Shown here: positions 1 through 8,198 of the stretch, one piece after another
Position numbering within the stretch: position 1 is the first letter of the stretch
Layout: the number at the start of each line of letters is the position of its first letter
Assembly: GCF_030440425.1 (NCBI RefSeq)
Contig: NZ_CP098023.1
Location: forward strand, 248,001 to 312,000
Length of the DNA: 64,000 bases
Reading direction: 5' to 3'
DNA from: Microbulbifer sp. MI-G
Lineage (GTDB): Bacteria; Pseudomonadota; Gammaproteobacteria; Pseudomonadales; Cellvibrionaceae
Translations under genes and position numbers: made by a program
The notes under the pieces: model-generated
Databases searched by the model: none
What the model saw: the letters and a program-made list of their open reading frames with translations, nothing else
Told to the model about the DNA's origin: nothing

Positions 1-195
1 AAGCATTGATTCGATACAATTGTTGCCCCTATAGAGGGTGTTTAAAACGCTGTACTACCACCAGCCGTAATGATTATTGTCTTTCTCCAGGCGACCGGAA
101 ATCCGGAAGGAGTTTCCGGTTGCAAAAAGCAGCCCTCAATTACGCCACCCATGTTATGGTGATGAGATGATTTAAACAGAATAATGGAGAAAACA

Positions 196-1980
196 GTGAA
201 ATCTGGCAGCACCCTGAACAACCGCTTTATTCGAATCTCCGGTGCCCTGGTGGTCACCTGTCTTCTTGCCCCATTGGGTTGGGCCGCTACGGCAACCGGG
301 CAACTGCACAGTGTGATTAAGGACCACTGGGAATACAGTTTACGCGAAGACCCCATTACCGCCGGGCGCATGGGTGTGCGGGAATATAACCGGAAGCTGC
401 CGGGGGTGACTGCCGAGGATCGCGCGCGCCGCCTGGAGGCTGAACGCCGGTTCCTCAATCGCCTCAACACCGTGGATGCAAAGGATTTGGCCGAATCGGA
501 CAGGATCAACCGTGAATTGCTTGCGTGGGTTCTGGAAAACGGCATTGAGAGTAAGACGCTGTTCCTGGAGCGGATTCCCCTGAACACCTTCTCCAGCTTC
601 TACAGCAGTGCACTGAATGCCAACCGGGGTCTGGCCATGCACCGGGTCAGCGATTACGAGGATTATATTGCCCGGATTAGAGAATTCGGTCGCTACTTTG
701 ATGAAAACATCGCCAATATGCGCGAGGGCATACGCACCGGCTTTGTACTGCCCAGGATTGTGGTGGAAGGGATAGCGCCCACAGTGCGTGCACAGGTCTA
801 CTCAGACCCCACCGAGAGCAGTTTGTACAAGCCCTTCGCGGAAATGCCCGAATCTATTCCAACAGAAGAACAGCAACGCCTGCGCGATGCCGGTACAGAA
901 GCAATTCGGCAAGTGGCCATCCCGGCTTTTGCCCGCGTTGCCGACTTCCTTGAGGGAGAGTATCGCAAGGCTGCCAGCGAGACCATTGGCGCAGAACAGA
1001 TGCGCGATGGCAGCGAGTACTACCGCCACAATATTCGTTATTATGTCACCATGGATATGAGCCCGGCGCAGATCCACCGCATCGGACTTGAAGAGGTGGG
1101 GCGTATCCGCGCGGAAATGGAAGCCTTGATCAAAGAATCCGGCTTTAAGGGCAGTTTTGAGGAGTTTACCCACTTCCTGCGTACAGATCCGCAGTTTTAT
1201 GCCAACACACCGGAAGCACTTTTGAAGGAAACCGCCTATATCGCCAAGCGTATCGACTACCGCTTGCCGGAATTTTTCAATGTGCTGCCGCGCACGCCCT
1301 ATGGTGTGGTGCCGGTGCCCAGTGAGATAGCCCCCAACTACACCACGGCTTCCTATAACCCCGCCGCCATTGGCGGTATCCGCGGCGGTGCCTACTGGCT
1401 GAACACCCACGGACTGGACCAGCGTCCCCTGTACGAGTTGCCGGCGCTGACCCTGCATGAGGCGGTACCGGGGCACCACCTGCAAAACGCGCTTTCCCAG
1501 GAGCTGGAAAATGTACCGGACTTTCGCCGCAACCTTTACCTGAGCGCCTTCGGTGAAGGCTGGGCTCTCTACTCGGAACGCCTCGGCAAGGAGATGGGTC
1601 TGTATACCACTCCCTACGAGCACTTTGGGCGCCTCAGCTATGAAATGTGGCGCGCCGCCCGCCTGGTAATCGATACGGGTATCCACTCCCAGGGCTGGAC
1701 CCGCCAGCAGGCCCTGGATTTTCTCTCTGACAACACCTCACTGTCGCCGGCCAATGTGCGTGCGGAAGTGGACCGCTACATCTCCTGGCCGGGACAGGCG
1801 CTCTCCTACAAGATGGGTGAGATCAAAATTCGCCAGCTGCGCGCCCAGGCAGAAAAGGCCCTTGGGGACAAGTTTGATCTGCGGGTATTCCACGACGCCA
1901 TTCTCAGTAACGGCGCCCTGCCGCTTTCCATGCTGGAAACGCAGATACAGCGCTTTATCGCCGAGCAGAAAGCCCCTTAG
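196..1980 (+). CDS. DUF885 family secreted peptidase-like protein
   Basis: The 594-residue product begins with a signal peptide (basic start, hydrophobic stretch ending near GWAATA), so export is expected. The C-terminal half carries HEAVPGHH, the HExxH-type zinc motif of the DUF885 family, followed by GEGWALYSE, which supplies the downstream glutamate. Known family members are metal-dependent peptidases or carboxypeptidase-like enzymes; the substrate here is unknown. I chose GTG at 196 because a GGAG sits 6 nt before it, whereas the in-frame ATG at 184 has no visible ribosome-binding site. The stop codon lies in a CCCCTT/AAGGGG hairpin (1973-1987) without a clear T tract. The gene is monocistronic and GC-richer than the DNA that follows. 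Confidence 0.85.
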   Translation: MKSGSTLNNRFIRISGALVVTCLLAPLGWAATATGQLHSVIKDHWEYSLREDPITAGRMGVREYNRKLPGVTAEDRARRLEAERRFLNRLNTVDAKDLAESDRINRELLAWVLENGIESKTLFLERIPLNTFSSFYSSALNANRGLAMHRVSDYEDYIARIREFGRYFDENIANMREGIRTGFVLPRIVVEGIAPTVRAQVYSDPTESSLYKPFAEMPESIPTEEQQRLRDAGTEAIRQVAIPAFARVADFLEGEYRKAASETIGAEQMRDGSEYYRHNIRYYVTMDMSPAQIHRIGLEEVGRIRAEMEALIKESGFKGSFEEFTHFLRTDPQFYANTPEALLKETAYIAKRIDYRLPEFFNVLPRTPYGVVPVPSEIAPNYTTASYNPAAIGGIRGGAYWLNTHGLDQRPLYELPALTLHEAVPGHHLQNALSQELENVPDFRRNLYLSAFGEGWALYSERLGKEMGLYTTPYEHFGRLSYEMWRAARLVIDTGIHSQGWTRQQALDFLSDNTSLSPANVRAEVDRYISWPGQALSYKMGEIKIRQLRAQAEKALGDKFDLRVFHDAILSNGALPLSMLETQIQRFIAEQKAP

Positions 1981-2351
1981 CAAGGGGTTGAATATGGATT
2001 CATCCCAACGGGGAGATTCGAATGATAAATCACGTTGGTCGGTGCTTGAGTTGTCGCGCAGGATTTATTGTCTTTTACCAAATGCTCAATCCCCCTTAAT
2101 CATAGGAGAATAAAGCCCAAGATTGAATTTGCGAGTGCATATCTCTTGTCGTAGAAAAAGCGCGAAGACTACGGCAACTGGCTGCCTTTTCCAGTCCTAT
2201 CAGGATATGCACTAGTATATGAGATACATTCCCCAAATGCCTAACAAGTGAGTGGGGTTCGCTACAGGCCCTGAAGGAATTCCACAAGACGACTACGCCA
2301 CACGTGACCCGTTGAGCTGATCTGTTACAGGCTCATCAAGGATAAAATTAA
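1981..2351. other. Intergenic stretch with an attC-like half site
   Basis: I see no convincing gene here. GCCTAAC followed by AAG at 2239-2248 resembles the R'' end of an integron attC site, but no matching GTTRRRY end follows. The change from GC-rich core DNA to AT-rich DNA occurs here, so this is the likely left edge of the cassette-like region. Confidence 0.4.
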
Positions 2352-3017
2352 ATGCCAGTTTTAGAATATGGCTATGAAATGATTGCAAGGGTTTAATCTG
2401 GTGGTCAAATAAAATCCATAAACCGCGATATCCAAGCCATTAAGATAACAGCTAAAGTTGGAGGTATCCGAAATGCTGAGAAAAAGTTTTCTTCAATACG
2501 TGAGTTAGCACAGTCGCAGAAAATAAGAGACCTGGCAAGCGGCTACCTTCCGGGAAAAGCCAGTTTGGTCCGCGTGATATTATTTAACAAGACAGAAGAA
2601 ACTAACTGGTTCGTCACATGGCATCAGGATAGAACCGTAGCCGTTTCGGAAAAATTTGAAAAAGAAAATTGGCAGCCGTGGAGCATCAAAGATGGAATTT
2701 ATCACGTCCAGCCTCCAGTTGAAGTTCTCAATCAAATGGTAACTTTCAGAATCCATCTGGATAACACTGATCTTGAGAATGGCTGTCTTAAAGTGTTACC
2801 TAATAGCCACAAATTAGGTATTTTAGATCATGCCGCTATCCAAGAATATACAAAAAATCATGATTTCGTGACTTGTAAGGCACCGGCAGGATCTGCTTTA
2901 GTAATGCGCCCTCATATACTGCATTCATCCAGCAGAGGGTCAAACCCTTCTCAGCGCCGGATTTTACATCTTGAGTACAGTAGCTATACATTACCTGCAG
3001 GTATCACATGGGCGTAA
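2352..3017 (+). pseudogene. Phytanoyl-CoA dioxygenase (PhyH) family gene with in-frame stop
   Basis: From ATG 2352 (AAGGA about 10 nt upstream) one frame runs to 3017 and matches PhyH-type Fe(II)/2-oxoglutarate oxygenases throughout. It has an N-terminal EYGY segment, a GGIRN segment, FNKTEETNW, WHQD (the HxD iron ligands) and a distal HILHSSSRG with RR for 2-oxoglutarate. A TAA at 2394-2396 interrupts it after 14 codons, in frame with the rest. It is therefore either a nonsense-inactivated gene or is translated from an internal start such as TTG 2565, which would lose the N-terminal third of the domain. Its stop lies inside a palindromic attC-like element. Family assignment is firm; functionality is doubtful. 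Confidence 0.65.
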
Positions 3018-3095
3018 AGCAGGTCATCAGTTGATCCATTGTGTGCTTTTGGCACAGAACACAGTACAGCTGCTTTTACTTTGCGCGTTATGTGT
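3005..3095. repeat. Degenerate attC-like recombination site
   Basis: The 91-bp element ends in CGTTATGTG, an R' core, and begins with CACATGGGCG, which matches the complement of that end (CACATAACGC) imperfectly. Just inside, GTAAAGCAG pairs with CTGCTTTTAC, and a TGTG/CACA hairpin lies in the middle. The PhyH stop codon falls within the left end, as usual for cassette genes. The R'' end is mutated, so the site may be inactive. Confidence 0.5.
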
Positions 3096-3103
3096 GAGAA
3101 GAA

Positions 3104-3184
3104 ATGATAAGCAAGAAATTTGATATTATATCTACTAAAAGTGAAGCTTGGTTTTTGTTTGAGCGACCGGAAGATTTGGTATGA
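3104..3184 (+). CDS. 26-aa micro-ORF, first of a coupled chain
   Basis: ATG 3104 lies 10 nt after the attC-like R' end and has a GAGAAG ribosome-binding site. The short product (starting MISKKFD) has no recognisable domain. Its TGA overlaps the ATG of the next ORF as ATGA. It could be a leader peptide, or part of a larger gene broken by frameshifts. Confidence 0.25.
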   Translation: MISKKFDIISTKSEAWFLFERPEDLV

Positions 3185-3318
3185 CAGATAGAGTATCAAT
3201 AGAGAGTCAAGCTAAAGGGCTTTTTGGAATCTGTGCTGAACTTTCAAAAGAGTTGTTCACAAGACAAAACTGGAATTGCAAAGAATTTATTTCACAGCCT
3301 TGTGAGGTTCAGGAATGA
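3181..3318 (+). CDS. 45-aa micro-ORF, second of a coupled chain
   Basis: The product (MTDRVSIESQAKGLFG...) is soluble, with two cysteines near its C-terminus, and is not recognised. It overlaps the ORFs on both sides by ATGA. Composition looks protein-like, so it may be a real small cassette gene or a fragment of one. Confidence 0.3.
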   Translation: MTDRVSIESQAKGLFGICAELSKELFTRQNWNCKEFISQPCEVQE

Positions 3319-3404
3319 AAGTTAGTAACCATCAAATAATTAAAAGCAGACTGCTATTGGGTTTTGTTCCTACATGGGGTGTTAAGGATTGTGAAACAAT
3401 ATGA
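3315..3404 (+). CDS. 29-aa micro-ORF, third of a coupled chain
   Basis: The basic product (MKVSNHQIIKSRLL...) ends with a TGA that overlaps the ATG of the GrpB gene as ATGA. No domain is recognisable. Each step in the chain moves the frame by -1, so decay of one older gene is a real alternative. Confidence 0.25.
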   Translation: MKVSNHQIIKSRLLLGFVPTWGVKDCETI

Positions 3405-3927
3405 GAATTCTTGAAATCATGGAGTATCAAGCATCATGGGCTTGTGAATTTAACAGGGAGAAAGACCTAATTCTTGACACAATTGGCTCTTTGTTTCCAG
3501 AAGTTCATCATATTGGCAGCACCTCTGTAGTTGGCCTGGCAGCAAAACCCATTATCGATATTCTCCTCGAAGTTGATGATTTGGATGCACTGGATTCTTT
3601 CAATGACGCACTTGAAGAAATAGGATATATTGCCAAAGGTGAAAACGGAATCACTGAGCGCAGATATTTCCAAAAGGGTGGTGATCTTCGTAGTCATCAT
3701 ATTCATGCATTCCTGAGGAGCAGCGAGAATGCCATAAGGCATCTCGCGTTTCGAGATTATCTGCAGCAAAATCCGACAATATCGGAAGAATACGCAATCA
3801 TGAAAAAAGTCTTGTTTATAACTGCAATAATGATATGGGGAAATACTGCAGCGGCAAAAATACATTTTTACAGTACTACGAAAAGCAAGCAATTAAGTGG
3901 TATGCACTTAACAAGCAAGGGTGCTGA
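3401..3927 (+). pseudogene. GrpB (UPF0157) family gene, frameshifted near its 3' end
   Basis: The protein has the GrpB nucleotidyltransferase-like fold signature: an HHIGSTSVVGLAAKP segment near residue 28, then PIIDILLEV and a RSHHIHAF segment. At the A6 run 3803-3808 the frame is lost. Adding one A would continue as KKSLVYNCNNDMGKYCSGK and ATKW-like residues typical of the family C-terminus, ending at TGA 3925-3927. As it stands, the open frame runs on to 3964 with an unrelated tail. Either a real one-base deletion or a homopolymer sequencing error is possible. The downstream ACTTAAC at 3906-3912 is attC-like. An intact paralogue lies at 52791. Confidence 0.7.
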
Positions 3928-3945
3928 ATGCGGAAATCTGTGCTC
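3906..3945. repeat. attC-like half site after GrpB
   Basis: ACTTAAC followed by AAGCA has a partner GTGCTTG at about 3943, but the expected GTTAAGT end is missing. It is best read as an eroded cassette boundary. Confidence 0.3.
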
Positions 3946-4019
3946 GTGCTTGAATTTTATATAACAGGATTATGGGTAAAACATGAGCTGGGATCTATAA
4001 AAATATGGATTATTAAGAA

Positions 4020-4295
4020 GTGGATATAAAGCTGAATCATATTGTTGGCTTGTCTATGTGGTTTGAAAAAATCGCAGCCTTGGCTTTAAAATAGGGTGGG
4101 GATTGGAATACACTGGTTGCAGATTTTTTGTCGAATGATAATTGCTCAAGACCCATAGGGCATGTCCAAATGAGAGACGTAGCAATTGGTTGTGATACTG
4201 GCTTTAGAGTCTGCGCCTATTTGGAGAATGGCGGAATAAAAGGTGATTCCGGTGACGATATACCACTTATAAGTAAGTGGCAAAAATGGCTGTAG
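4020..4295 (+). pseudogene. Unknown small gene with in-frame stop
   Basis: A frame beginning at GTG 4020 (MDIKLNHIVGLSMW...) is stopped by TAG at 4092-4094. It then continues open in the same frame to 4295 (GGDWNTLVADFLSND...). The segment after the stop (DVAIGCDTGFRVCAYLENGG) has ordinary protein composition. I do not recognise the family. It overlaps the next small ORF by 10 nt. It may be a decayed cassette gene or two chance ORFs. Confidence 0.25.
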
Positions 4296-4426
4296 AGAAG
4301 GAAAGCACTCATGTCAAACTTAACCATTTGGCTCAAAAAAACAGGTTCAAAATACGTCTTTCCTGTATGGGTGTAGACGATCTAAACGATGCCATCAATA
4401 GCAAGTATAAATACTATAACAGGTAG
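4286..4426 (+). CDS. 46-aa hypothetical protein
   Basis: A short basic product (MAVEKESTHVKLNHLAQK...) follows the previous frame with overlap, suggesting coupling. It has no recognised domain. Its end coincides with CTATAAC, which loosely resembles an attC end. Coding status is uncertain. Confidence 0.25.
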   Translation: MAVEKESTHVKLNHLAQKNRFKIRLSCMGVDDLNDAINSKYKYYNR

Positions 4427-4498
4427 AATAAAAAATCGGGGTTAAGCTCATTCACGTTTGTCACATATCAGGGTGTTAACTTTTCCGGAGCAGGTGGT

Positions 4499-4963
4499 TT
4501 GAACATTATAAAATTATTATTCTCATTGCTTATACTGGTTGGTAGTGCGAATGCCTATCCCCCTGAGCGGAGTATCGTTTTCTTGCACCAGGTAACAAGG
4601 GAGCATCTGCAATGGGTATCCGTGAGCGAGCAGGGAGGCAGTGCCCACCTAAAGATTATTGACAATACATTCTGCAAAATAAACAATCACAATTGTCAAA
4701 GCGGTGCAAGTGTTGCCAAAGAGTTAATGATCACTACCGGAGAATTTCTGGCTTTGTGGGAGCTGGTAAATTCACAGGAGATGGTGGTATATAGGGTCGA
4801 TGTATCCAATCAGGCTTTGGTTTCGTCCAGCTTTCATGGTGTCATGGTGGGCTCTGGCAATACGCTGGATTTTACATTACGGATACCAGTGGATGAATTG
4901 AAAAGTAAGGCTGCAAACAAACTTGTTGTTTGGTTTACACGGTTTGCAGCCGCTACTACTTGA
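4499..4963 (+). CDS. Secreted hypothetical protein, 154 aa
   Basis: It starts at TTG 4499, with GGAG about 10 nt upstream. The N-terminus is a clear signal peptide (NIIKLLFSLLILVGSANA), so the mature protein is periplasmic or extracellular. The mature part is beta-rich in composition and has two cysteines about 6 residues apart (CKINNHNC), which could form a disulphide. I do not recognise the family. It sits alone in the AT-rich cassette-like region. Confidence 0.55.
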   Translation: MNIIKLLFSLLILVGSANAYPPERSIVFLHQVTREHLQWVSVSEQGGSAHLKIIDNTFCKINNHNCQSGASVAKELMITTGEFLALWELVNSQEMVVYRVDVSNQALVSSSFHGVMVGSGNTLDFTLRIPVDELKSKAANKLVVWFTRFAAATT

Positions 4964-5846
4964 TAGGCCACTTTTCTCTGGAACAATTCTGCCTGCAGTA
5001 TGGGCATACCTATAAAAGAGTGCGCGGTGGATAACGCAGCCATGCACACAACGGGTATTATGCTCAGGCGTAGAACACAAGCTATTGGCCCTGTTACCAG
5101 AGAGCCCTTTTAATATGCCAGGCTGTAGGCCCAGGTAGGTTTTGCTTCGGTGTGAAAACCCATACTACATGCTTCGACCAAAAACAGCATGGACCTTTGG
5201 CCTATCGTTATCCGCCAGAGAAATTGTATTCTTTGTCGTCTGATGCATCACTTTGATTGAATTCCAAGCCAAAAGCGAATACTGTAGGCCTGCTGCCATA
5301 GCGCCCAGCCGCCTCAATGGCGCAAGACCTCAATGGCACCAGTAAAGAATAATAAATAGATAACCAATACCGCAACGATCATTTTTTATCCCGCGAAACG
5401 TCCCATATCGGGAGCGCTCGCAGGTAATCCATACACAAATAAACCAACAAAGAAGGACCCATCATGACCGCGTAAATGATAGAAAAACGCCACCCCCCGG
5501 TGCTGGAACACCAAGGGATGGCTAACCCCAATAGATACATAACCTATCTAGCGAGGCTGTCTTGAATGATACGCCATACACTCGTTCGTCTTCAATAAAG
5601 GTCTCCCTGAAGGCGAGCTTTTCGAGTCACTCCTGCCCCCGGCGGCGGAGTGTGCTGTGGCGTTGCGTGATGATTGGTGTGGTCTTTTACTTCAGCCGCG
5701 CACCGCCTCTCTGGCTGCGTACCCAACCGACAAATTTCCCTTTGCTTTTTTCCCACAAGGATCACGCCTGCGGCGGGAGAAACCGCACAAAGCGCTGTGC
5801 TTTTTCTGCACCTTTCCGTCACAGGTGACTCAAGGAGCCTATAAAA
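4964..5846. other. Long stretch without a supported gene
   Basis: No ORF here has convincing start, composition and family support. On the minus strand around 5314-5480 there are short hydrophobic frames joined by an ATGA overlap (one reads MIVAVLVIYLLFFTGAIEVL). They may be the remains of a small membrane protein gene. Base composition rises toward 5600-5846, so this may be a junction of unrelated pieces. Confidence 0.3.
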
Positions 5847-6116
5847 ATGCCTATATTACCCTGTCGATTGTTTCAGCCAGTGGAGCTGGGGGATTATTTC
5901 ACCTTCACGCTGGTCGCCATCAAAGAGAACGCGATAGACCTGCATATTGCACCCGGCAGGGGCAACCGGGTGATGCGTGCCGTGCACCTCCTGCAATGGT
6001 TGGACGAAGTCTACCCACTGGACGAAGCCTGTGCGCTGGAGGAGGGGCCAATCGAAAAGCCCCCGGCCATCATCAGGCCGTTCAAACCGCGCCCCGATAA
6101 GAAGCCGGAGCGCTGA
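5847..6116 (+). CDS. Small 89-aa protein with faint CsrA-like N-terminal half
   Basis: ATG 5847 is preceded by AAGGAG at about 10 nt. The first 50 residues (VELGDYFTFTLVAIKENAID, then LHIAPGRGNRVMRAV) resemble in spacing the RNA-binding regulator CsrA: a GD turn, alternating beta strands, an AP-like loop and a V-x-R-type end. The C-terminal 35 residues are proline- and lysine-rich and have no CsrA counterpart. The similarity is by eye and weak; an unrelated small beta-barrel is equally possible. Composition is GC-richer than its neighbours. Confidence 0.4.
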   Translation: MPILPCRLFQPVELGDYFTFTLVAIKENAIDLHIAPGRGNRVMRAVHLLQWLDEVYPLDEACALEEGPIEKPPAIIRPFKPRPDKKPER

Positions 6117-6603
6117 GCGGCAGTGTGAACGCCTCGAAAGCCTCTACAGCCCTGAATAGTGCCACAGGTGCATACCTTCCACACGGTCATTATGGGGAGG
6201 TAAGCACCGCCGAGACGGCAGGCCAGTGACCTTGCGATCCATTCTGGTGCTGCCGAAGGTGGGTAAAGCTCAATCACTGCAGACGACGTTGCCGCGACCG
6301 TATCGAGATGACCTGTTAGTAGGCAAGGGTGAGGATGCCCCGGAGATACGCCTATCTGGATAGTGGTGCAGTTTGAGAGGATAGGCAGCTTCTACTTAAA
6401 ATTCAGTTAATCCAGGAGGTTATATTCATTGGGGATTTTTGGGATACTGGCCGTAGTACGTATTATTCCAGCTGGTTCGGCAGTACTAGATTGCCGTATC
6501 TGATGGATTGGCCGTAACTGTTTAATAGTTTGGCAAGAAAAAAATCAAGAAATCACCGGTCATGGTGATCAGTATACATAGGTTATGATTTTATGAGGGA
6601 GCT
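6117..6603. other. Intergenic stretch, nothing recognised
   Basis: No supported gene, RNA or repeat is visible in these 487 bases. GC content falls from left to right, marking re-entry into AT-rich cassette-like DNA. The last bases hold the GAGGGAG ribosome-binding site of the next gene. Confidence 0.3.
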
Positions 6604-7101
6604 ATGGTAACTCCAATTATTATTCTTTTACTGTTGTCCAGTCCGTTAGCCATTGCCCTTGTTTATTCAAAGTTTAGCGACAAGCCTCCGAATGTTACAA
6701 AGTACGCCTGTTGGGGGTTGGGAATAGCCTTTATATTCTTCTTCATTGGGCACCTTGTTAAAACGGACGGAATGGTGGAAATGTTACCGCCTTGGGTTCC
6801 TTACCGCCTGGCATTAGTCTATCTCACTGGGTTGATTGAGCTATTGATAGGTATCGCTCTTTTTATGCCAAGGTATCAACCCCTTGCTGCAAAGCTTGCT
6901 ATTGTAGTTTTTGCTATTTTCTTTCCGGCAAATATTTATGCGGCATCAAATGGCATTGGTCTTGGCGGGCATCAATGGGGGCCTGTTTATTTATTAATAC
7001 GCGGGCCACTACAAATTCTATTAATTGCATGGGCATATTTCCTATGCGCAAAAGGTCATAACAAGTCAATGCAGTCGACCGCTAAAGCCTTGGCTGATTG
7101 A
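6604..7101 (+). CDS. DoxX-like small membrane protein (cassette gene)
   Basis: The 165-residue product has four hydrophobic segments (about residues 3-20, 33-52, 70-88, 94-110) plus a C-terminal one near 127-146. It carries WVPYRLALVYLTGLIELLIG and GGHQWGPVYLLIRGPLQ, typical of DoxX-like quinone-associated or unknown membrane proteins. GAGGGAG precedes ATG 6604. The last 15 residues (GHNKSMQSTAKALAD) are encoded by the attC site, a typical feature of integron cassette genes. The molecular function of this DoxX branch is unknown. Confidence 0.75.
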   Translation: MVTPIIILLLLSSPLAIALVYSKFSDKPPNVTKYACWGLGIAFIFFFIGHLVKTDGMVEMLPPWVPYRLALVYLTGLIELLIGIALFMPRYQPLAAKLAIVVFAIFFPANIYAASNGIGLGGHQWGPVYLLIRGPLQILLIAWAYFLCAKGHNKSMQSTAKALAD

Positions 7102-7111
7102 GGCGTTATGT
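7056..7111. repeat. attC recombination site (59-base-element type)
   Basis: R'' TCATAAC (7056-7062) pairs with R' GTTATGT (7105-7111) at 6 of 7 positions. Inside, TCAAT-G-CAG pairs with CTG-ATTGA, leaving one extrahelical G on the left arm as in functional attC sites. The total of 56 bp is at the short end for the class. The preceding gene ends inside it and the next begins 10 nt after it. Confidence 0.85.
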
Positions 7112-7120
7112 GTTCCTACC

Positions 7121-7471
7121 GTGACTCAGTCAACTCTCATAATTTCATTGGCACTCTTAAGTAGCTGTCTGGCTGTAGGCCCTGTGGAAAAGCGCTTAAT
7201 TGTTACAGGTGGCATTGATCAAAGTCTGATCAGTAAAGGATGTGAGATTCACCTAATACGAGGAGAGACATCACACGTTCGAAGTTACGATAAACGAAAT
7301 ATCTCCGCTGAGACTGACAAGTTGAATTTTCTGGTGCCCCCAGAAGGCGGCAAGCATAGGCTGGAGCTTTTTTGTGGAAATGGGTTTATTTCAAGCAAGG
7401 ATCTAGATATCTCCCGGTTTAAAGCCAAAGTTACAGTGAGTATGGGGTATACTGTTGAAATGCGAATATAG
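7121..7471 (+). CDS. Putative lipoprotein, cassette gene
   Basis: GTG 7121 lies 10 nt after the attC site; no Shine-Dalgarno is visible, which is common for cassette genes. The N-terminus (LIISLALLSSC) is a lipoprotein signal with lipobox LSSC, so the 116-residue product should be lipid-anchored. The remainder has two further cysteines and looks beta-rich. I do not recognise the family. A longer frame opens at 7025, but it would run through the attC site and is unlikely to be used. Confidence 0.55.
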   Translation: MTQSTLIISLALLSSCLAVGPVEKRLIVTGGIDQSLISKGCEIHLIRGETSHVRSYDKRNISAETDKLNFLVPPEGGKHRLELFCGNGFISSKDLDISRFKAKVTVSMGYTVEMRI

Positions 7472-7568
7472 CATGAACCGGTAGTTCACCCCTGCGGGGC
7501 CGTAAGCCCAAACCGCTACGTGTTTTGTGTGTCGCTGCGGCAGGCTTTCTATACACATGGAGAATCCA

Positions 7569-8036
7569 GTGCCAAAAGCCTATCTCTTTGATTGGGGCGA
7601 CACGCTCATGGTGGACTTCCCAGGCATTCCCGGAAAAATGTGCAACTGGAAGTATGTGGAGGCTGTAACCGGAGCAAAAGAATTACTCCAATCGTTGTCT
7701 GAAAGCGCTGAAATTTATGTGGCTACAGGTGCCGATGAATCGTCTCCATCGGAGATCGAAGCCGCCTTTTCCCGATGTGGTTTAAGCCAGTTTATAAAAG
7801 GGTATTTTTGCAAATCAAATCTCGGAATTTCCAAGGGTTCGGGGCAGTTCTTTAGTGCTATCTTAAGCAAATTGGACATGCCACCATCCGAGGCTACGGT
7901 GGTTGGTGACAGTTTTGAGAAAGATATTAAGCCAGCTGTAGCGGCGGGTATGGATGCAGTGTGGCTTACAACTGAGACTTGTGAGGCACCAAATGGTGTT
8001 CGAAAAATCCATCAGCTCAGTGAGCTGTGCACATAA
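7569..8036 (+). CDS. HAD superfamily hydrolase (cassette gene)
   Basis: The 155-residue protein begins MPKAYLFDWGDTLM, whose DWGDT is HAD motif I (nucleophile aspartate; the acid/base position is altered in this DxGDT branch). ATGADES supplies motif II, and TVVGDSFEKDI gives motif IV with its acidic metal-binding residues. A small-substrate phosphatase is the likely role; the substrate is unknown. GTG 7569 is chosen because GGAG lies 6 nt upstream; ATG 7557 is possible. The TAA stop lies inside ACATAAC (8031-8037). Confidence 0.75.
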   Translation: MPKAYLFDWGDTLMVDFPGIPGKMCNWKYVEAVTGAKELLQSLSESAEIYVATGADESSPSEIEAAFSRCGLSQFIKGYFCKSNLGISKGSGQFFSAILSKLDMPPSEATVVGDSFEKDIKPAVAAGMDAVWLTTETCEAPNGVRKIHQLSELCT

Positions 8037-8040
8037 CAAG
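8031..8040. repeat. attC R''-type half site
   Basis: ACATAAC followed by AAG is the exact complement of the R' core GTTATGT at 7105-7111, and it contains the stop codon of the HAD gene. No matching right end is visible before the next ORF at 8100, so the site appears truncated. Confidence 0.5.
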
Positions 8041-8099
8041 CAAGGGCAGTGGATGTTTGCGATGCAATTGTCACGTGTGTAAGGCATAAGATAAAATTA

Positions 8100-8192
8100 A
8101 TGAAAAAATTTCTCATTTATATAGCCTCAATTTTCCTGTTTAGCTGTGGTGCTGCATCATCAGTAAAAAAACCCTGGGTACCAAGGGTATAG
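8100..8192 (+). CDS. 30-aa lipoprotein-like peptide
   Basis: This short frame (MKKFLIYIASIFLFSCGAAS...) has a textbook lipoprotein signal with lipobox LFSC but only about 14 residues after the cysteine. It could be a tiny entericidin-like lipoprotein or the 5' remnant of a larger cassette lipoprotein gene. It lies 6 nt before the DUF488 gene and could be co-transcribed with it. Confidence 0.4.
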   Translation: MKKFLIYIASIFLFSCGAASSVKKPWVPRV

Positions 8193-8198
8193 CAAAGG

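Noticed and set aside
3800..3815. Programmed -1 frameshift at ATGAAAAAAGTC in the GrpB gene
   Set aside because: The A6-G run is not in the X XXY YYZ register of the upstream frame, and an A deletion explains it more simply.
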